Shown piece by piece: positions 1-9,876 of a stretch of DNA of 64,000 nucleotides. A program made the translations under genes and the position numbers. The stretch's first letter is position 1. Every line of letters begins with the position of its first letter. The DNA comes from Brevibacillus panacihumi W25 (GTDB taxonomy: Bacteria > Bacillota > Bacilli > Brevibacillales > Brevibacillaceae), in NCBI RefSeq assembly GCF_000503775.1, contig NZ_KI629782.1, positions 62,001 through 126,000 on the forward strand, in the 5' to 3' direction. The notes under the pieces were generated by a model, which did not search any database, was not told where the DNA came from, and saw only the letters and a program-made list of their open reading frames with translations.

Positions 1-1032
1 TCCTTTTTTGTCCGTACTTCGGCGAAACACTTCCGTCAATGCTTCGACTTCGATCGGATCCCCGATCCTTGTACCGGTCCCGTGCGCCTCAATGTAGGTT
101 ATGCTTTCAGGCTCTACCCCCGCCATAGCTTGAGCCATGGCGATCACTTCTGCCTGGCCCTTAACGCTCGGCGCCATATAACTCACTTTGTTCGTGCCGT
201 CGTTATTGACTGCTGAACCTTTGATTACTGCGTAGACATGGTCCCCGTCGCGCAAAGCGTCCGACAAACGCTTTAGCACCACACATCCCGCACCGTGTCC
301 GCTGACGAAACCCTGGGCTTTCTCGTCAAAGGCTCGACAATGTCCATCCGGCGAAGTAGTTCCTCCTTCGTGATAGAGATATCCTGCCTTTTCCGGAAAA
401 TGGATCGATATACCGCCGGACAGTGCCATGTCGCATTCGTAACTGAGCAGGCTTTGGCATGCGTAGTGAATCGCGGTGAGAGAAGTCGAAGAGGAGGACT
501 GAATCGTGACGGCAGGTCCCTTGAGATTGAGCTTGTAAGAGACTTCCGTTGTCAGGCTGTCCTTGTCGTTTCCAATCGCTGCCTGCAGGCTTTCGACTGA
601 AGCAATCAAGTCCACATGCTCGTATAAATTGTGCAACCAATACGTATTCATGCTCTGCCCAGCAAAAACGCCGATGCGCCCCTCGTAGGTATCCGGGTTG
701 TATCCCGCATCCTCGATGGCTTCCCACGAGCATTCCAGAAATATCCGATGCTGAGGGTCCGTCAACTCCGCCACCCGCGGATTATATCCGAAAAAGGCTG
801 CATCGAACTGATCGGTATTTCCGAGAATGCCCTTTGCTTTTATGTAGCGGGGATTGGCGATGATGGCTGGGTCAATCCGGGAAGCAAGCAGCTCCTCGTC
901 CGTCAGCTCCGTGATAGACTCCACCTTTTGCAACAGATTGTTCCAAAACTGCTCCACATTGTCGGCGCCGGGGAACCTCCCGGACATGCCAATCACCGCG
1001 ATGCCATCCACTGAATCAACCCAATCGTGCAT
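1..1032 (-). CDS. Modular polyketide synthase, N-terminal ketosynthase (partial)
   Basis: The reading frame runs off the left edge; 344 codons are visible. The ATG at 1032 is preceded by GAGGAGG and opens with a typical KS start (GIAVIGMSGRFPGA near residue 10). Later KS landmarks include GPAVTIQ, the CQSLLSYECDMALSGG stretch and the first catalytic His in EAHGTGT near residue 315; the second catalytic His lies outside the window. At the nucleophile position (family consensus TACSTSL or TACSSSL) the sequence reads SSSSTSL, so catalytic Cys is Ser181 (codon 490-492). Ser-type KS domains are known as non-elongating or decarboxylating loading domains, so this one may not extend a chain. It lies 49 bp downstream of the exporter genes, on the same strand. 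PKS identity is secure; the downstream domains are unknown. Confidence 0.93.
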   Translation of the reverse strand, partial: MHDWVDSVDGIAVIGMSGRFPGADNVEQFWNNLLQKVESITELTDEELLASRIDPAIIANPRYIKAKGILGNTDQFDAAFFGYNPRVAELTDPQHRIFLECSWEAIEDAGYNPDTYEGRIGVFAGQSMNTYWLHNLYEHVDLIASVESLQAAIGNDKDSLTTEVSYKLNLKGPAVTIQSSSSTSLTAIHYACQSLLSYECDMALSGGISIHFPEKAGYLYHEGGTTSPDGHCRAFDEKAQGFVSGHGAGCVVLKRLSDALRDGDHVYAVIKGSAVNNDGTNKVSYMAPSVKGQAEVIAMAQAMAGVEPESITYIEAHGTGTRIGDPIEVEALTEVFRRSTDKKG

Positions 1033-1081
1033 GCAGCTTTCCTCCTCGTCTTGTGATAGAAAGCGCGTCCCACCACGGTTA

Positions 1082-1870
1082 TTAATGCCCTGTGCTGGCA
1101 AAGGAACGCAATCCTCTTTTCCAAAAGAAATAAGCGATCATACAACAGAGAATCGCCACTGCCGGGGTCAGATAGCCAACGGTATGGTATCCGCCCTGGT
1201 CGACAAACACCGCTGCCGGGTAAAACGATGTAAACCCGTACGGGATGATCCACGTTAACACAAAGCGCAATCCCTTGTTGTAAATTGTCAAAGGGTAATT
1301 GGTAAAGCTGCTTAGCTGGTATGTTGTAGACATGATAGGGAAGCTGTCTACCATCCAGAAGGAAAAGGTGGCAAAAAATAGGTTCACTGCAATAAAGATC
1401 AACCCGCTGGACAGGATCAATAAGGCAAGGATCAGTGTCTCTAGTCCCCCCCAAGGCATGGAGAGCTCCGGAATCGCAATGCCCAGCACAATCACTCCGA
1501 TGATCAACTGACCAATTCCGTCCGGTTGTATCCGATCAGCAATCAGGTGAAAAAGCGGCGGAATCGGACGAAGTAGAATGCGGTCGAAGTTCCCAGTGCG
1601 GATATAAGCGGAACCTAGCACCCAGAGGTTTTCAAAGAAAAATTGATGAATGGCTCTTCCGGTAGCCGCGATGCCGTAAATGAACAATACCTCGTGAAAC
1701 GTCCAGCCTTGCAGGGTATGAATGTGGTCAAAGACGATTTTCACAAACAGAATGGAGGTAGTTTGGATAAACAGGATCGAAAGAGCTCCGATAAGAAAAT
1801 CAACACGGTACTCCATCATTGCTTTTAGCCTGGCTGAGAAAAAACATACATACAGCTGGAAATAACGCAT
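1082..1870 (-). CDS. ABC-2 type exporter permease
   Basis: This 262-residue integral membrane protein has about six hydrophobic segments and belongs, as I read it, to the ABC-2 permease group (DUF990/ABC2_membrane_6) that works as a pair with a DrrA/NodI-like ATPase. Its size equals that of the permease encoded immediately upstream, and the order ATPase-permease-permease sits between the NRPS and PKS genes. The likely job is export of the cluster product, which would also give self-protection; the substrate is inferred from context only. The track-length start at 1870 begins MRYFQLYVCFFSARLKAMMEYR, typical for this family. Confidence 0.82.
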   Translation of the reverse strand: MRYFQLYVCFFSARLKAMMEYRVDFLIGALSILFIQTTSILFVKIVFDHIHTLQGWTFHEVLFIYGIAATGRAIHQFFFENLWVLGSAYIRTGNFDRILLRPIPPLFHLIADRIQPDGIGQLIIGVIVLGIAIPELSMPWGGLETLILALLILSSGLIFIAVNLFFATFSFWMVDSFPIMSTTYQLSSFTNYPLTIYNKGLRFVLTWIIPYGFTSFYPAAVFVDQGGYHTVGYLTPAVAILCCMIAYFFWKRGLRSFASTGH

Positions 1871-1894
1871 GTTTTGCCCTGTACCTCCTCTCCG

Positions 1895-2683
1895 CTACCC
1901 TCCGAAAATGGTGATCCGCCTTTTCGCCAGCAACCAGAAGAGACGGCTGACCATCCAGCAAACCAACAGCCAAAAAAGTTGCAAACCGATGGCCGGGTAT
2001 ATATCCGCTCCTTGAATTTGACCGGTGTAAATGGAAACGGGAACAAAGACCATCGAAGGAAACGGCATATAGGTGCAGACAATCTGCAGCCATTGCGGAA
2101 ACAGAGTGATCGGCACAAGCGTTCCTGAGAAAAACAGTAGAAATGAAGCACGCAGTATTCGCAGACCCGAGATATTGATCGTCCAGAATGATAGCAGGCC
2201 TACGACCAAATCAATCTGTGCCCCGATGAGGATTCCGGTCAGGGTACTAAACAGAAACAGAAGAGCGTGCTCCCACGAATGCGGAGCATGAATCCCGATA
2301 AATAACAAGGCGACGACAAGCATCGGCAGTGTCTCACGGATGATGGAAGTCAGCTTGCTTCCCAAATCCAGCGAGATCAGTTTGTTGATATAGTCATAGG
2401 GACGCATCAGCTCAATGGCTACGTCTCCGTTTAGGACACCTGCTGCTAGCTGTGTCCCCGCCCCTGCGATATAGCTGCTCAAAAGGACTGCCAAAACCGA
2501 ATAGGTTAGCATTTGTTCCAACGAAATGTCGACAATGGTAGTCCGATTCTCGTAAACGGCTTGCCAGAATGCATAGAGCATGACCAACCTAATAACCGAC
2601 GTAATCGAGCCCGCCCAAAAGCGAAGCGAATAGGCGGTATCCAACTTGACTTGGGACAGGAGCAATTTCCAGTATTTTTGCAT
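1895..2683 (-). CDS. ABC-2 type exporter permease
   Basis: This 262-residue polytopic membrane protein begins MQKYWKLLLSQVKLDTAYSLRFWAG, a short cytoplasmic helix before the first membrane span that is usual for ABC-2 (ABC2_membrane_6-like) subunits. It starts 2 bp after the stop of the ATPase gene and ends 24 bp before the next permease, so the three exporter genes are translationally close. It probably forms a heterodimeric channel with the second permease for the lipopeptide/polyketide product. The family call is from size, topology and context; there is no catalytic motif to check. Confidence 0.82.
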   Translation of the reverse strand: MQKYWKLLLSQVKLDTAYSLRFWAGSITSVIRLVMLYAFWQAVYENRTTIVDISLEQMLTYSVLAVLLSSYIAGAGTQLAAGVLNGDVAIELMRPYDYINKLISLDLGSKLTSIIRETLPMLVVALLFIGIHAPHSWEHALLFLFSTLTGILIGAQIDLVVGLLSFWTINISGLRILRASFLLFFSGTLVPITLFPQWLQIVCTYMPFPSMVFVPVSIYTGQIQGADIYPAIGLQLFWLLVCWMVSRLFWLLAKRRITIFGG

Positions 2684-2685
2684 CG

Positions 2686-3681
2686 CTATGCTCCTCGTTC
2701 GTAGATCTCTTGGACGATGCTCTCGATTTTTGGTTCCGCAATCGAGACGTCGCGGACGCGGTAATGGTGGAGCACCGCCGCGATCACCTGGGCCGCCGAG
2801 ATAGTCTCAGGGTGAAAAGAAAGTGTCAGCTTGTTGCTGTTCCCCTCTTCCGGAATGTAGGTGACCAACCCCTCCAGTTCTCCGGGAATCAAAATCTCCT
2901 CTTTTTCTTCGTCCAGTTCAAAGGAAATGACATGTTCATGCAAAAAGCTGTTCTTGACGGCGTGCAAATCGCCATCGTACAGAATTTGGCCGTTGTCGAT
3001 GATAATAATTCGACGGCACAGCTCCTCGATGTCCTGCATGTCGTGAGTGGTCAGGATGATGGTCGTTCCCTTCTCCTCATTCATTTGCTTTATAAAGGAA
3101 CGAATGCGAGATTTGGCCGCTACATCCAGACCTATCGTCGGCTCGTCCAAGTAGACCACGGCAGGATCGTGCAGGAAAGCGGCAACGAACTCACAACGCA
3201 TTTTTTGTCCGAGGGATAGCTGGCGTACTGGAATGTCAAGCAACGAATGAAGTTGCAGCTTTTCGGTCATTTCATGCAGGTTTTTTTGATAGATGGCTTC
3301 TGGAATCTGGTAGATGTGCTTGAGCAAATCGTAGGATTCACGAGGTGCGAGGTCCCACATCAATTGCGTCCGCTGTCCGAAGACGGCCCCAATCTTTTTG
3401 GCGTTTTTTTGTCGTTCCCTGTACGGTACAATTCCATTGACCAGCACGTCTCCAGAGGTTGGAGTCAAGATTCCGGAGAGCATTTTAATTGTGGTGGATT
3501 TTCCGGCTCCGTTTGATCCGATATAACCGACGACTTCCCCGGATGCGATCGTAAAGCTGATATCATCCACCGCTTTTTTGCTGGTGTATTTCCGGATAAA
3601 CAGGCCCTGGATCGCCCCAAGCAAGCCCTGCTTGCGTTTGGCGATTCGGTAATGCTTGGAGAGTCCTCGCACCTCAATCAT
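2686..3681 (-). CDS. ABC exporter ATP-binding protein
   Basis: This 331-residue ATPase has Walker A GSNGAGKST near residue 60, a signature motif LSLGQ, Walker B VVYLDEP and a switch-region His (TTHDM). The C-terminal ~80 residues form the extra domain seen in DrrA/NodI-type ATPases. The gene overlaps the end of the NRPS gene by 8 bp and abuts the first permease gene, which indicates one polycistronic message. It powers the two ABC-2 permeases that follow. Export of the cluster product is the most likely role. Confidence 0.9.
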   Translation of the reverse strand: MIEVRGLSKHYRIAKRKQGLLGAIQGLFIRKYTSKKAVDDISFTIASGEVVGYIGSNGAGKSTTIKMLSGILTPTSGDVLVNGIVPYRERQKNAKKIGAVFGQRTQLMWDLAPRESYDLLKHIYQIPEAIYQKNLHEMTEKLQLHSLLDIPVRQLSLGQKMRCEFVAAFLHDPAVVYLDEPTIGLDVAAKSRIRSFIKQMNEEKGTTIILTTHDMQDIEELCRRIIIIDNGQILYDGDLHAVKNSFLHEHVISFELDEEKEEILIPGELEGLVTYIPEEGNSNKLTLSFHPETISAAQVIAAVLHHYRVRDVSIAEPKIESIVQEIYERGA

Positions 3682-6600
3682 TTGTTCCGCCTCCTATCCG
3701 CATATGCATCTGCTTGCGCTTGTGGAGCGCCGCTTTACGGGCATCCGCAAAGCTGTGAATATGCTTTGCATCGATTTGTTTTGTCTGTTCGCCTTGATCA
3801 CGTGCTGACAAATAGACCGCTAGACTTCTGATTGTCGGGTACTTGAACATATCCACAAGCGGTATCTCCTGTTTTCGCCATTCGATCAACCGTTTTTGCA
3901 CGGTAACGATGTTCAAAGAGTGTCCGCCGAGATCAAAGAAGTTGTCATCTCTGCCCACATGGGGAACCTGCAAAACCTCTTGCCAAATTTCGCTAATGAT
4001 CCGTTCCCATTCACTTTTGGGTGCAGCCGTTGGAGGGATCATCTCAGATGAAGTCGTCTCAGGTAGCGGAAGAGCCAAAACATCCAGTTTTCCGTTGACG
4101 AGATAAGGCAGCTTGGGGATCTCTAGAAAAGCAGCGGGTATCATATAGTCAGGCAAAACGGTTTTCAACCATTGCCGCCATTCATGAAGAGATGGAGCTT
4201 TGCTCCCTTCCTTGAGCGTGAAATACGCCACTAGACGCTTTTCGTTCAATACGGGCTGCAGAACCACGACGGCTTTATTTACAGACGCGTGCCTGTTCAA
4301 ATGGAATTCAATCTCTCCGGGCTCAATCCGGTATCCCCGAAGCTTTATTTGTTTGTCGGCCCTTCCCTTGTACTCGAGCAATCCATCAGGCAGCCAGCGA
4401 GCCAGGTCACCGGTCTTGTACATTTTGCTGTTGGGACGAAACGGGTTTGGGAGGAAGCTCTGATTCGTTTGCCTCTCATTATTCCAATATCCGCGAGCCA
4501 CGCCGTATCCGGCGATGTACATCTCTCCGGTTACGCCTACCGGGACGGGACGCAGATGCTCGTCCAGCAGATAGACCTGTGTATTGATGACCGGTTTACC
4601 AATCGAGATCCGCCCCTTTTCTTTCAAGAAGCGAGCATCAAGCTCTTCATATGTGGAACAAACTGTCGTTTCCGTCAGACCGTATCCGTTGACCAGGGTG
4701 ACGCGACCTATCAACTGGTCGACGTCTTGCCAGGAAAGGGCTTCTCCCCCACTCAACAACAGGCGCAGCTTGGGCAGACGAGCGGCCATTTGATTCAGAC
4801 GGGCAATGACAGCTGGCACCGTGCTCAGCATGGTGATTTGCTTGTCTTCGATAATCCGGATTAGTCGGTCTGGATCTAGAACATCGTAAGTATCCGGTAA
4901 TACCAGTTCCCCCCCTGCGCACAAGATGGGAAACATCTCCCCTATAAAGCTGGCAGAGGCTACGGAGGTCAGCGGGAGCATGCGATCTTGCGTCGATGGA
5001 TCGTATGAGAGCAAAAATGAGGCGATGACATTGACGATGCCTTTGTGAGTCAGCATGACCCCTTTTGGTTGTCCGGTCGAACCAGAGGTATAAATGAGAC
5101 TGGCCACCTCTTCGGAAGAGCGAATTTCCGGCAGTCCCGCCACTTCATTTTCCAATCCAGATATCTCGAGATCGTCTGGAGCAATCTGATCGAGCAGAAT
5201 GATTCTGCCGTCCTTCTCCTCGAAGAAGGCGGCATGCTTCTTCGTTGTCAGGATGAAGGTGGCTTGTGAATCGTCGAGGATACGCCTGACTCTATCGAGC
5301 GGATAAGCAGGATCGATGGGCAGATACGCTCCCCCTGCTTGCAAGACCCCAAGGATTGCTGCGATTAGTTCGCATGACCGGTCGATGTAGATGGCAACGA
5401 TGTTCTCAGCTTTGCAGCCCTGACGATGAAGGGTAATAGCAATACGACGGGCCCATTGATCCAGTTCCCGATAAGAAATCTGATGCTTGGGGTCCGACAC
5501 GGCAATCGCATCCGGCGTCTTAGTAGCTTGTCTGGCGAACATTTCCGGTAGACAGGTCTTCTCCAAATCTATTTCCTGGAGTTTTGGACAATCGGTCATG
5601 TTCCACCCGTGGAGCAACATCTGTTCTTCGGATGGATCCAGCATAGACAGGTATCCAATGCTCTGACTAGGATTGCTCGCAATGCTTTCGAGCAGATTGA
5701 CGAAATGGCGAGACATACGCTCGATCGTCTCCACTGCGAATAAGTCGGTATTGTATTCCCAGGACAGGGCCAGTCTCCCGGGGCTCACCCCCGCAGTCAG
5801 TGTGATGTCGTACTGAACCATCCTCTCTGGATCGGTATAGCTTTTCATCTCCAGGGTTCCGAGGTTGATCCCGGCATCCGGCTCATCCAGGGCAAATGCG
5901 GTCAGTCCCGCTATCCCCTCCATCGGTGCCTGCTGCATGACAAACATCGTTTGAAATATGGGAGAACGGCTTGGATCACGATCTTGTCCCACCCTTTTGA
6001 CCACTTCGGAAAACGGGCACAGCTGATTGGCGAGGGCTTCTCCCACCACCTGACGCATCCGCGCGAGAAATTGTTCGAAGGACGGCTGACCGGACAAGCA
6101 GCCGCGCATGACAAGCGGATTCACGAGATACCCAACGAGCTTTGCATCACGAGCTCTCGTCCTGCCCGCACTGGGAGATCCAACCAGAATGTCATCTTGT
6201 CCGGTATAGCGGTGCAAAAGAATCTGGTAGGCAGACAACAGCAAGGTATAGAGCGTCGTTTGGTTTTGCCGTGCGATCCTGTTGAGCTTTTGCAAAAGTT
6301 TTGCGTCGGCACTCGTCTGGTGAATCGTCCCCCGGTAGGTTTGGATCGCCGGACGAGGCTTGTCCGTCGGAAGGTCAAGGACAGGCAGTTCACCTGAAAG
6401 CTGCTCCTCCCAATACGTGAGTTGACGTTCTTTTTCCGTCGTTGCCATCCATTGGCGGTGCCAGGCGGCGTAATCGGCAAACGTACTGGTTGGTTCGGGC
6501 AAAGCTGCTTGTCGTCCCTCGCTTAGGGCGGTATAGATCGTTCCCAATTCCTGCAGTAAGATGCCAAGTGACCAAAAATCAACAATGATATGATGAAACC

Positions 6601-9046
6601 GCAAGAGCAGGACGAGGTCATCCCGTCTTCGGAAACCATACACCTCAAACAAAGGACCGTTCTCCAGGTCAAAAGGCTGCTCTGCCAATTGTTTCAGCCT
6701 TGGATATAGCATCTTGTCAGAGAGTACGTCTGCGTCTTCCCAATGTATTCCCCACGGAATAGAGGGATGGATCAACAACCTTGGTTCTTCTCCTGCTTCC
6801 GCAATGGACGACCGCAAAATAGCATGGCGTTCAACCAACTGCCCAAATGCGTTTTGCAGTGCCATTTCATCCACAACCATAGGAAGGCGGAGAGCTTTGG
6901 TCACATGATAAGCGGTACTGGCCGGCGCCAATTTCTGCATGAACCATAGTGATCGCTGCATGTCAGTCATCGGAATGCTGGTCAATTTCTCTGTCTGAAT
7001 CTCCTCACGCTGCTGATTTTCGATGGCTTCCGGCAGATAAACGGATAGCTCCGCCGCCAATTCACGCAGAGTAGGGCCTTCCAAGAGACGTTTCAAAGTA
7101 ACCGAAGACTGGAGGCCGCTTTCTATAGCATGTAAAAACTGGATGAGATGAATGGAATCAAAACCCATGCGTGTCAAGGGCTGGTCCGATTCAATTCTGT
7201 CAGGCGAAACACCTAAAATTGTTGCGACGCGACCGCTCAGCCACTGCTCCAGGTTTTGGAGATTGTCTAGAGCTGGCGCGGATTGCTCGCCGTTTGCTTC
7301 TTCTTTGCCGAGTCTGCACCATTCCTTGAGAGTGGGCAAGGCTCCTCTCAAGTATGCCTCCCGTGTCTTACTGCGCTGGATTTTTCCGCTGGTGGTTTTC
7401 GGTATGCTGCCTGGCCGGATCAGGATGATGGCATTCACTTGCAATTCATGCTCTTCGGAGATGGCTTGATAGATCGCATCTACGACCTGGTCCAAATTTT
7501 TCGAGCGATAGGTTCGCTCAATCTCATGTACCAGCACAATTTGTTGAGAAGCTTCTTCTTCGATGACAAATGCAGCGCTGCAGTCGTGGCGAATGGCTTC
7601 ATGGCTGCGCTCTGCCGTATATTCCAAATCTTGTGGGTAGTAGTTTCGTCCGCGAATTATCATTAGGTCCTTGCATCTTCCGGTCACAAACAGCTCATTG
7701 TTGATCATGAATCCCATGTCACCCGTTCGTAGATATGGACCGGAGCTCCAATCAGCCAGCCTGGCACCAAACGTTTCCAAACTTGCTTCCGCTTTGTTCC
7801 AATACCCTTTGGCAACATGTGGACCCTGGATCCATATCTCCCCTACGTGCATCTGCCCCAATGCCTCCCGGGTATCCGGATGTACAATCCGCACCTCCTG
7901 ATCGAGCCAGGGAGAGCCGCAGCCGACTACGGTTTTTCCTTTAGATTGTTCGGCGGGGGGCAGCGGAGATACTCGGTGGTTCTTTAGTTCCTCCGGATCG
8001 ACGATTATTTTTTGCAGCAGGCTGGGCTTTTTCCCGCCTGTCACCAGAAGTGTGGTTTCAGCCATTCCGTAGCACGGTTGAAACGCGTCCTGCCGAAAGC
8101 CGTACGGTCCAAATCGTTGGACAAATTGATCCATGGTTTTCTGGCGTACAGGTTCGGCACCGTTAAACGCCGCTTGCCAATGGTTCAGATTAAGACCTTT
8201 GCATTGTTCGTCGGTTATAGCCCGTGCGCATAGTTCGTAGGCAAAGTTAGGTCCGCCGCTGGTATGAGCCCGATAGGTCGAGATGGCTTTCAACCATCTT
8301 ACAGGCTTGTGGATGAAGTCAGCCGGGTCCATCAGGATGCAGGTAGAACCAAGATACAGGGTCTGCAGGGCATTTCCGATCAACCCCATATCGTGGAACA
8401 GAGGAAGCCAGCTCACAAATATGGATTGTTCGTCATGTCCGTATGCTTGTTTGATCATTTCGTGGTTGGCGAGTAGGTTGGCGTGAGTGACCATGACCCC
8501 TTTGGGGGAAGAGGTTGAGCCAGAGGTATACTGCAAGAAGGCAAGGCTGTCTGCTGTCATTTTCTCCGGCTTTACCCAATCGTTGGGATCACAGTCGATC
8601 ATATCGATATCCAGCAAAGGCACTTCCCGCAACTTGTCAACCAAACGAGTAGCATTCATACTCCCCCGAACGTCCGATGTGGTCAAGGCGACAGCTGGCC
8701 GGGAGTCTTCCACAATACCCTGCAGCCGGTCCATGCTTCGAGGTTTGGGTGGGTAAACTGGGACGGCAGTCACATGCGCATACAGGCATCCCATAAATGC
8801 GCAGACAAAATCTATTCCTTGAGGAAACAGTAGCAGTACACGATCTCCATCGCTGATGTGGGGCTGGAGGCTAAGCGCGATTTGTTTTGCTCGTACGTCC
8901 AATTCCGCATAAGAGATCGCGATTGTCTCTTTTTCCCCATGCTCGAGAAATCGATAGGCAATCCGGTCGGGGTGTTTTTCAGCACGATACCTCAGAAGTT
9001 CGACCATGTTTGAAAAGGCTAGACATTTTGTATATGTTGACATCAT
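3674..9046 (-). CDS. FAAL-ACP-C-A-PCP lipopeptide-type synthetase
   Basis: The protein is about 1,790 residues from the ATG at 9046 (or 9043), which follows AAAGGGAGG and lies 17 bp after the methyltransferase stop; the longer open frame overlaps that gene and lacks a site. Domains in order: fatty-acyl-AMP ligase (about 1-580, with QYTSGSTSSPKGV), an ACP with GFDSI, a condensation domain with FHHIIVDFWS (HHxxxD present, following Gly replaced by Phe), an adenylation domain with YTSGSTGQPKGV, NGYGLTE and KTGDL, and a PCP with FFDLGGHSL. A short basic tail may be a docking segment. The FAAL implies that a free acid is adenylated and loaded to start the chain. Core A4 reads VASASFIGEM without the Asp that normally grips the alpha-amino group, so the substrate may be unusual. 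Confidence 0.93.
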   Translation of the reverse strand: MMSTYTKCLAFSNMVELLRYRAEKHPDRIAYRFLEHGEKETIAISYAELDVRAKQIALSLQPHISDGDRVLLLFPQGIDFVCAFMGCLYAHVTAVPVYPPKPRSMDRLQGIVEDSRPAVALTTSDVRGSMNATRLVDKLREVPLLDIDMIDCDPNDWVKPEKMTADSLAFLQYTSGSTSSPKGVMVTHANLLANHEMIKQAYGHDEQSIFVSWLPLFHDMGLIGNALQTLYLGSTCILMDPADFIHKPVRWLKAISTYRAHTSGGPNFAYELCARAITDEQCKGLNLNHWQAAFNGAEPVRQKTMDQFVQRFGPYGFRQDAFQPCYGMAETTLLVTGGKKPSLLQKIIVDPEELKNHRVSPLPPAEQSKGKTVVGCGSPWLDQEVRIVHPDTREALGQMHVGEIWIQGPHVAKGYWNKAEASLETFGARLADWSSGPYLRTGDMGFMINNELFVTGRCKDLMIIRGRNYYPQDLEYTAERSHEAIRHDCSAAFVIEEEASQQIVLVHEIERTYRSKNLDQVVDAIYQAISEEHELQVNAIILIRPGSIPKTTSGKIQRSKTREAYLRGALPTLKEWCRLGKEEANGEQSAPALDNLQNLEQWLSGRVATILGVSPDRIESDQPLTRMGFDSIHLIQFLHAIESGLQSSVTLKRLLEGPTLRELAAELSVYLPEAIENQQREEIQTEKLTSIPMTDMQRSLWFMQKLAPASTAYHVTKALRLPMVVDEMALQNAFGQLVERHAILRSSIAEAGEEPRLLIHPSIPWGIHWEDADVLSDKMLYPRLKQLAEQPFDLENGPLFEVYGFRRRDDLVLLLRFHHIIVDFWSLGILLQELGTIYTALSEGRQAALPEPTSTFADYAAWHRQWMATTEKERQLTYWEEQLSGELPVLDLPTDKPRPAIQTYRGTIHQTSADAKLLQKLNRIARQNQTTLYTLLLSAYQILLHRYTGQDDILVGSPSAGRTRARDAKLVGYLVNPLVMRGCLSGQPSFEQFLARMRQVVGEALANQLCPFSEVVKRVGQDRDPSRSPIFQTMFVMQQAPMEGIAGLTAFALDEPDAGINLGTLEMKSYTDPERMVQYDITLTAGVSPGRLALSWEYNTDLFAVETIERMSRHFVNLLESIASNPSQSIGYLSMLDPSEEQMLLHGWNMTDCPKLQEIDLEKTCLPEMFARQATKTPDAIAVSDPKHQISYRELDQWARRIAITLHRQGCKAENIVAIYIDRSCELIAAILGVLQAGGAYLPIDPAYPLDRVRRILDDSQATFILTTKKHAAFFEEKDGRIILLDQIAPDDLEISGLENEVAGLPEIRSSEEVASLIYTSGSTGQPKGVMLTHKGIVNVIASFLLSYDPSTQDRMLPLTSVASASFIGEMFPILCAGGELVLPDTYDVLDPDRLIRIIEDKQITMLSTVPAVIARLNQMAARLPKLRLLLSGGEALSWQDVDQLIGRVTLVNGYGLTETTVCSTYEELDARFLKEKGRISIGKPVINTQVYLLDEHLRPVPVGVTGEMYIAGYGVARGYWNNERQTNQSFLPNPFRPNSKMYKTGDLARWLPDGLLEYKGRADKQIKLRGYRIEPGEIEFHLNRHASVNKAVVVLQPVLNEKRLVAYFTLKEGSKAPSLHEWRQWLKTVLPDYMIPAAFLEIPKLPYLVNGKLDVLALPLPETTSSEMIPPTAAPKSEWERIISEIWQEVLQVPHVGRDDNFFDLGGHSLNIVTVQKRLIEWRKQEIPLVDMFKYPTIRSLAVYLSARDQGEQTKQIDAKHIHSFADARKAALHKRKQMHMRIGGGTND

Positions 9047-9063
9047 GCGCCTCCCTTTCGCCT

Positions 9064-9876
9064 TTATTTCCTGCCGGATGCCCAAAGCAGCTGGTGAATG
9101 AACAAACGAACCTGTTCCCTGTTCCCCGTCGTGTCGATTTTACTCTCAAAGTTGCGCAATGCTTCCCCTGTTTTTCCCATGCGAGTCGGTACAGAAAAGG
9201 CAATGCAGTCGACCTCACGCATTCCCATCTGATTCATACGCTCCGGCAGCTCTAGCGCGATCTGGGGATGAGGAATCGAGTTCATCATACTCTCCGTTTT
9301 TCGCTGTACGATCTGATCGATGCGATCTTTGCTTAAAAATACTGGAGGCAGGATACGTTCTCCGATACAAAGCAACCCATCTTGTTTCAATACCCGGTAC
9401 ATTTCGGATAGCACGCGCTTCGGCTCTTCTACCCATTTGATCAGCGTGTGAGAGACGATCAGATCAAAGCTGTCATCTGCAAAGGAAAGTGCATGGGCAT
9501 CTCCCCTCATGTAGACGATCGGAAAACTCGCAGCGTTCGCACGCTCTGTGGCTTTCGACAGAAGTGCTTCTTGCAGATCAACTCCGACAATTTCCAATTC
9601 GTGGTCCGGATATGTTCGATACAGCCACTCCGTGAGAAACCCAGTCCCGCAGCCCAAATCGAGGATTCGCATGTTAGGCTTAATTTGAAAGAAGTCAAAC
9701 AGACGCTGCTCCATTCCATGGTAAAACAAGGAGCGGATGGAGAAATCCAGATCTTCCATAATTTGCGGAAGGTGTACTTCCTGAGCGTCTAACCTTTCAA
9801 TGAACAAATTTTCAGCCAAATGTAACAATCCCTTCTTAACGATTGTCTCTTTCTGTCGCTTGGCAGGACCATTCAA
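9064..9876 (-). CDS. SAM-dependent methyltransferase
   Basis: A class I methyltransferase of about 255-270 residues. Motif I LDLGCGTGF is near residue 73, followed by an acidic strand end (VGVDL), DAHALSF and the SFDLIVSHTLIKW segment. It probably O- or N-methylates a cluster intermediate, either the hydroxymalonyl-type unit (as FkbG does) or a later product; which one cannot be told from sequence. The first ATG (9876) overlaps the previous gene by 41 bp and has no ribosome site. A TTG near 9820, preceded by AAGAAGGGA, is a credible alternative. It lies inside the leftward operon, 17 bp before the NRPS start. Confidence 0.85.
   Translation of the reverse strand: MNGPAKRQKETIVKKGLLHLAENLFIERLDAQEVHLPQIMEDLDFSIRSLFYHGMEQRLFDFFQIKPNMRILDLGCGTGFLTEWLYRTYPDHELEIVGVDLQEALLSKATERANAASFPIVYMRGDAHALSFADDSFDLIVSHTLIKWVEEPKRVLSEMYRVLKQDGLLCIGERILPPVFLSKDRIDQIVQRKTESMMNSIPHPQIALELPERMNQMGMREVDCIAFSVPTRMGKTGEALRNFESKIDTTGNREQVRLFIHQLLWASGRK

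Noticed and set aside
5951..6397. Plus-strand ORF of 148 codons inside the NRPS gene
   Set aside because: It is antisense to the condensation domain, has no ribosome site and no recognisable protein pattern.
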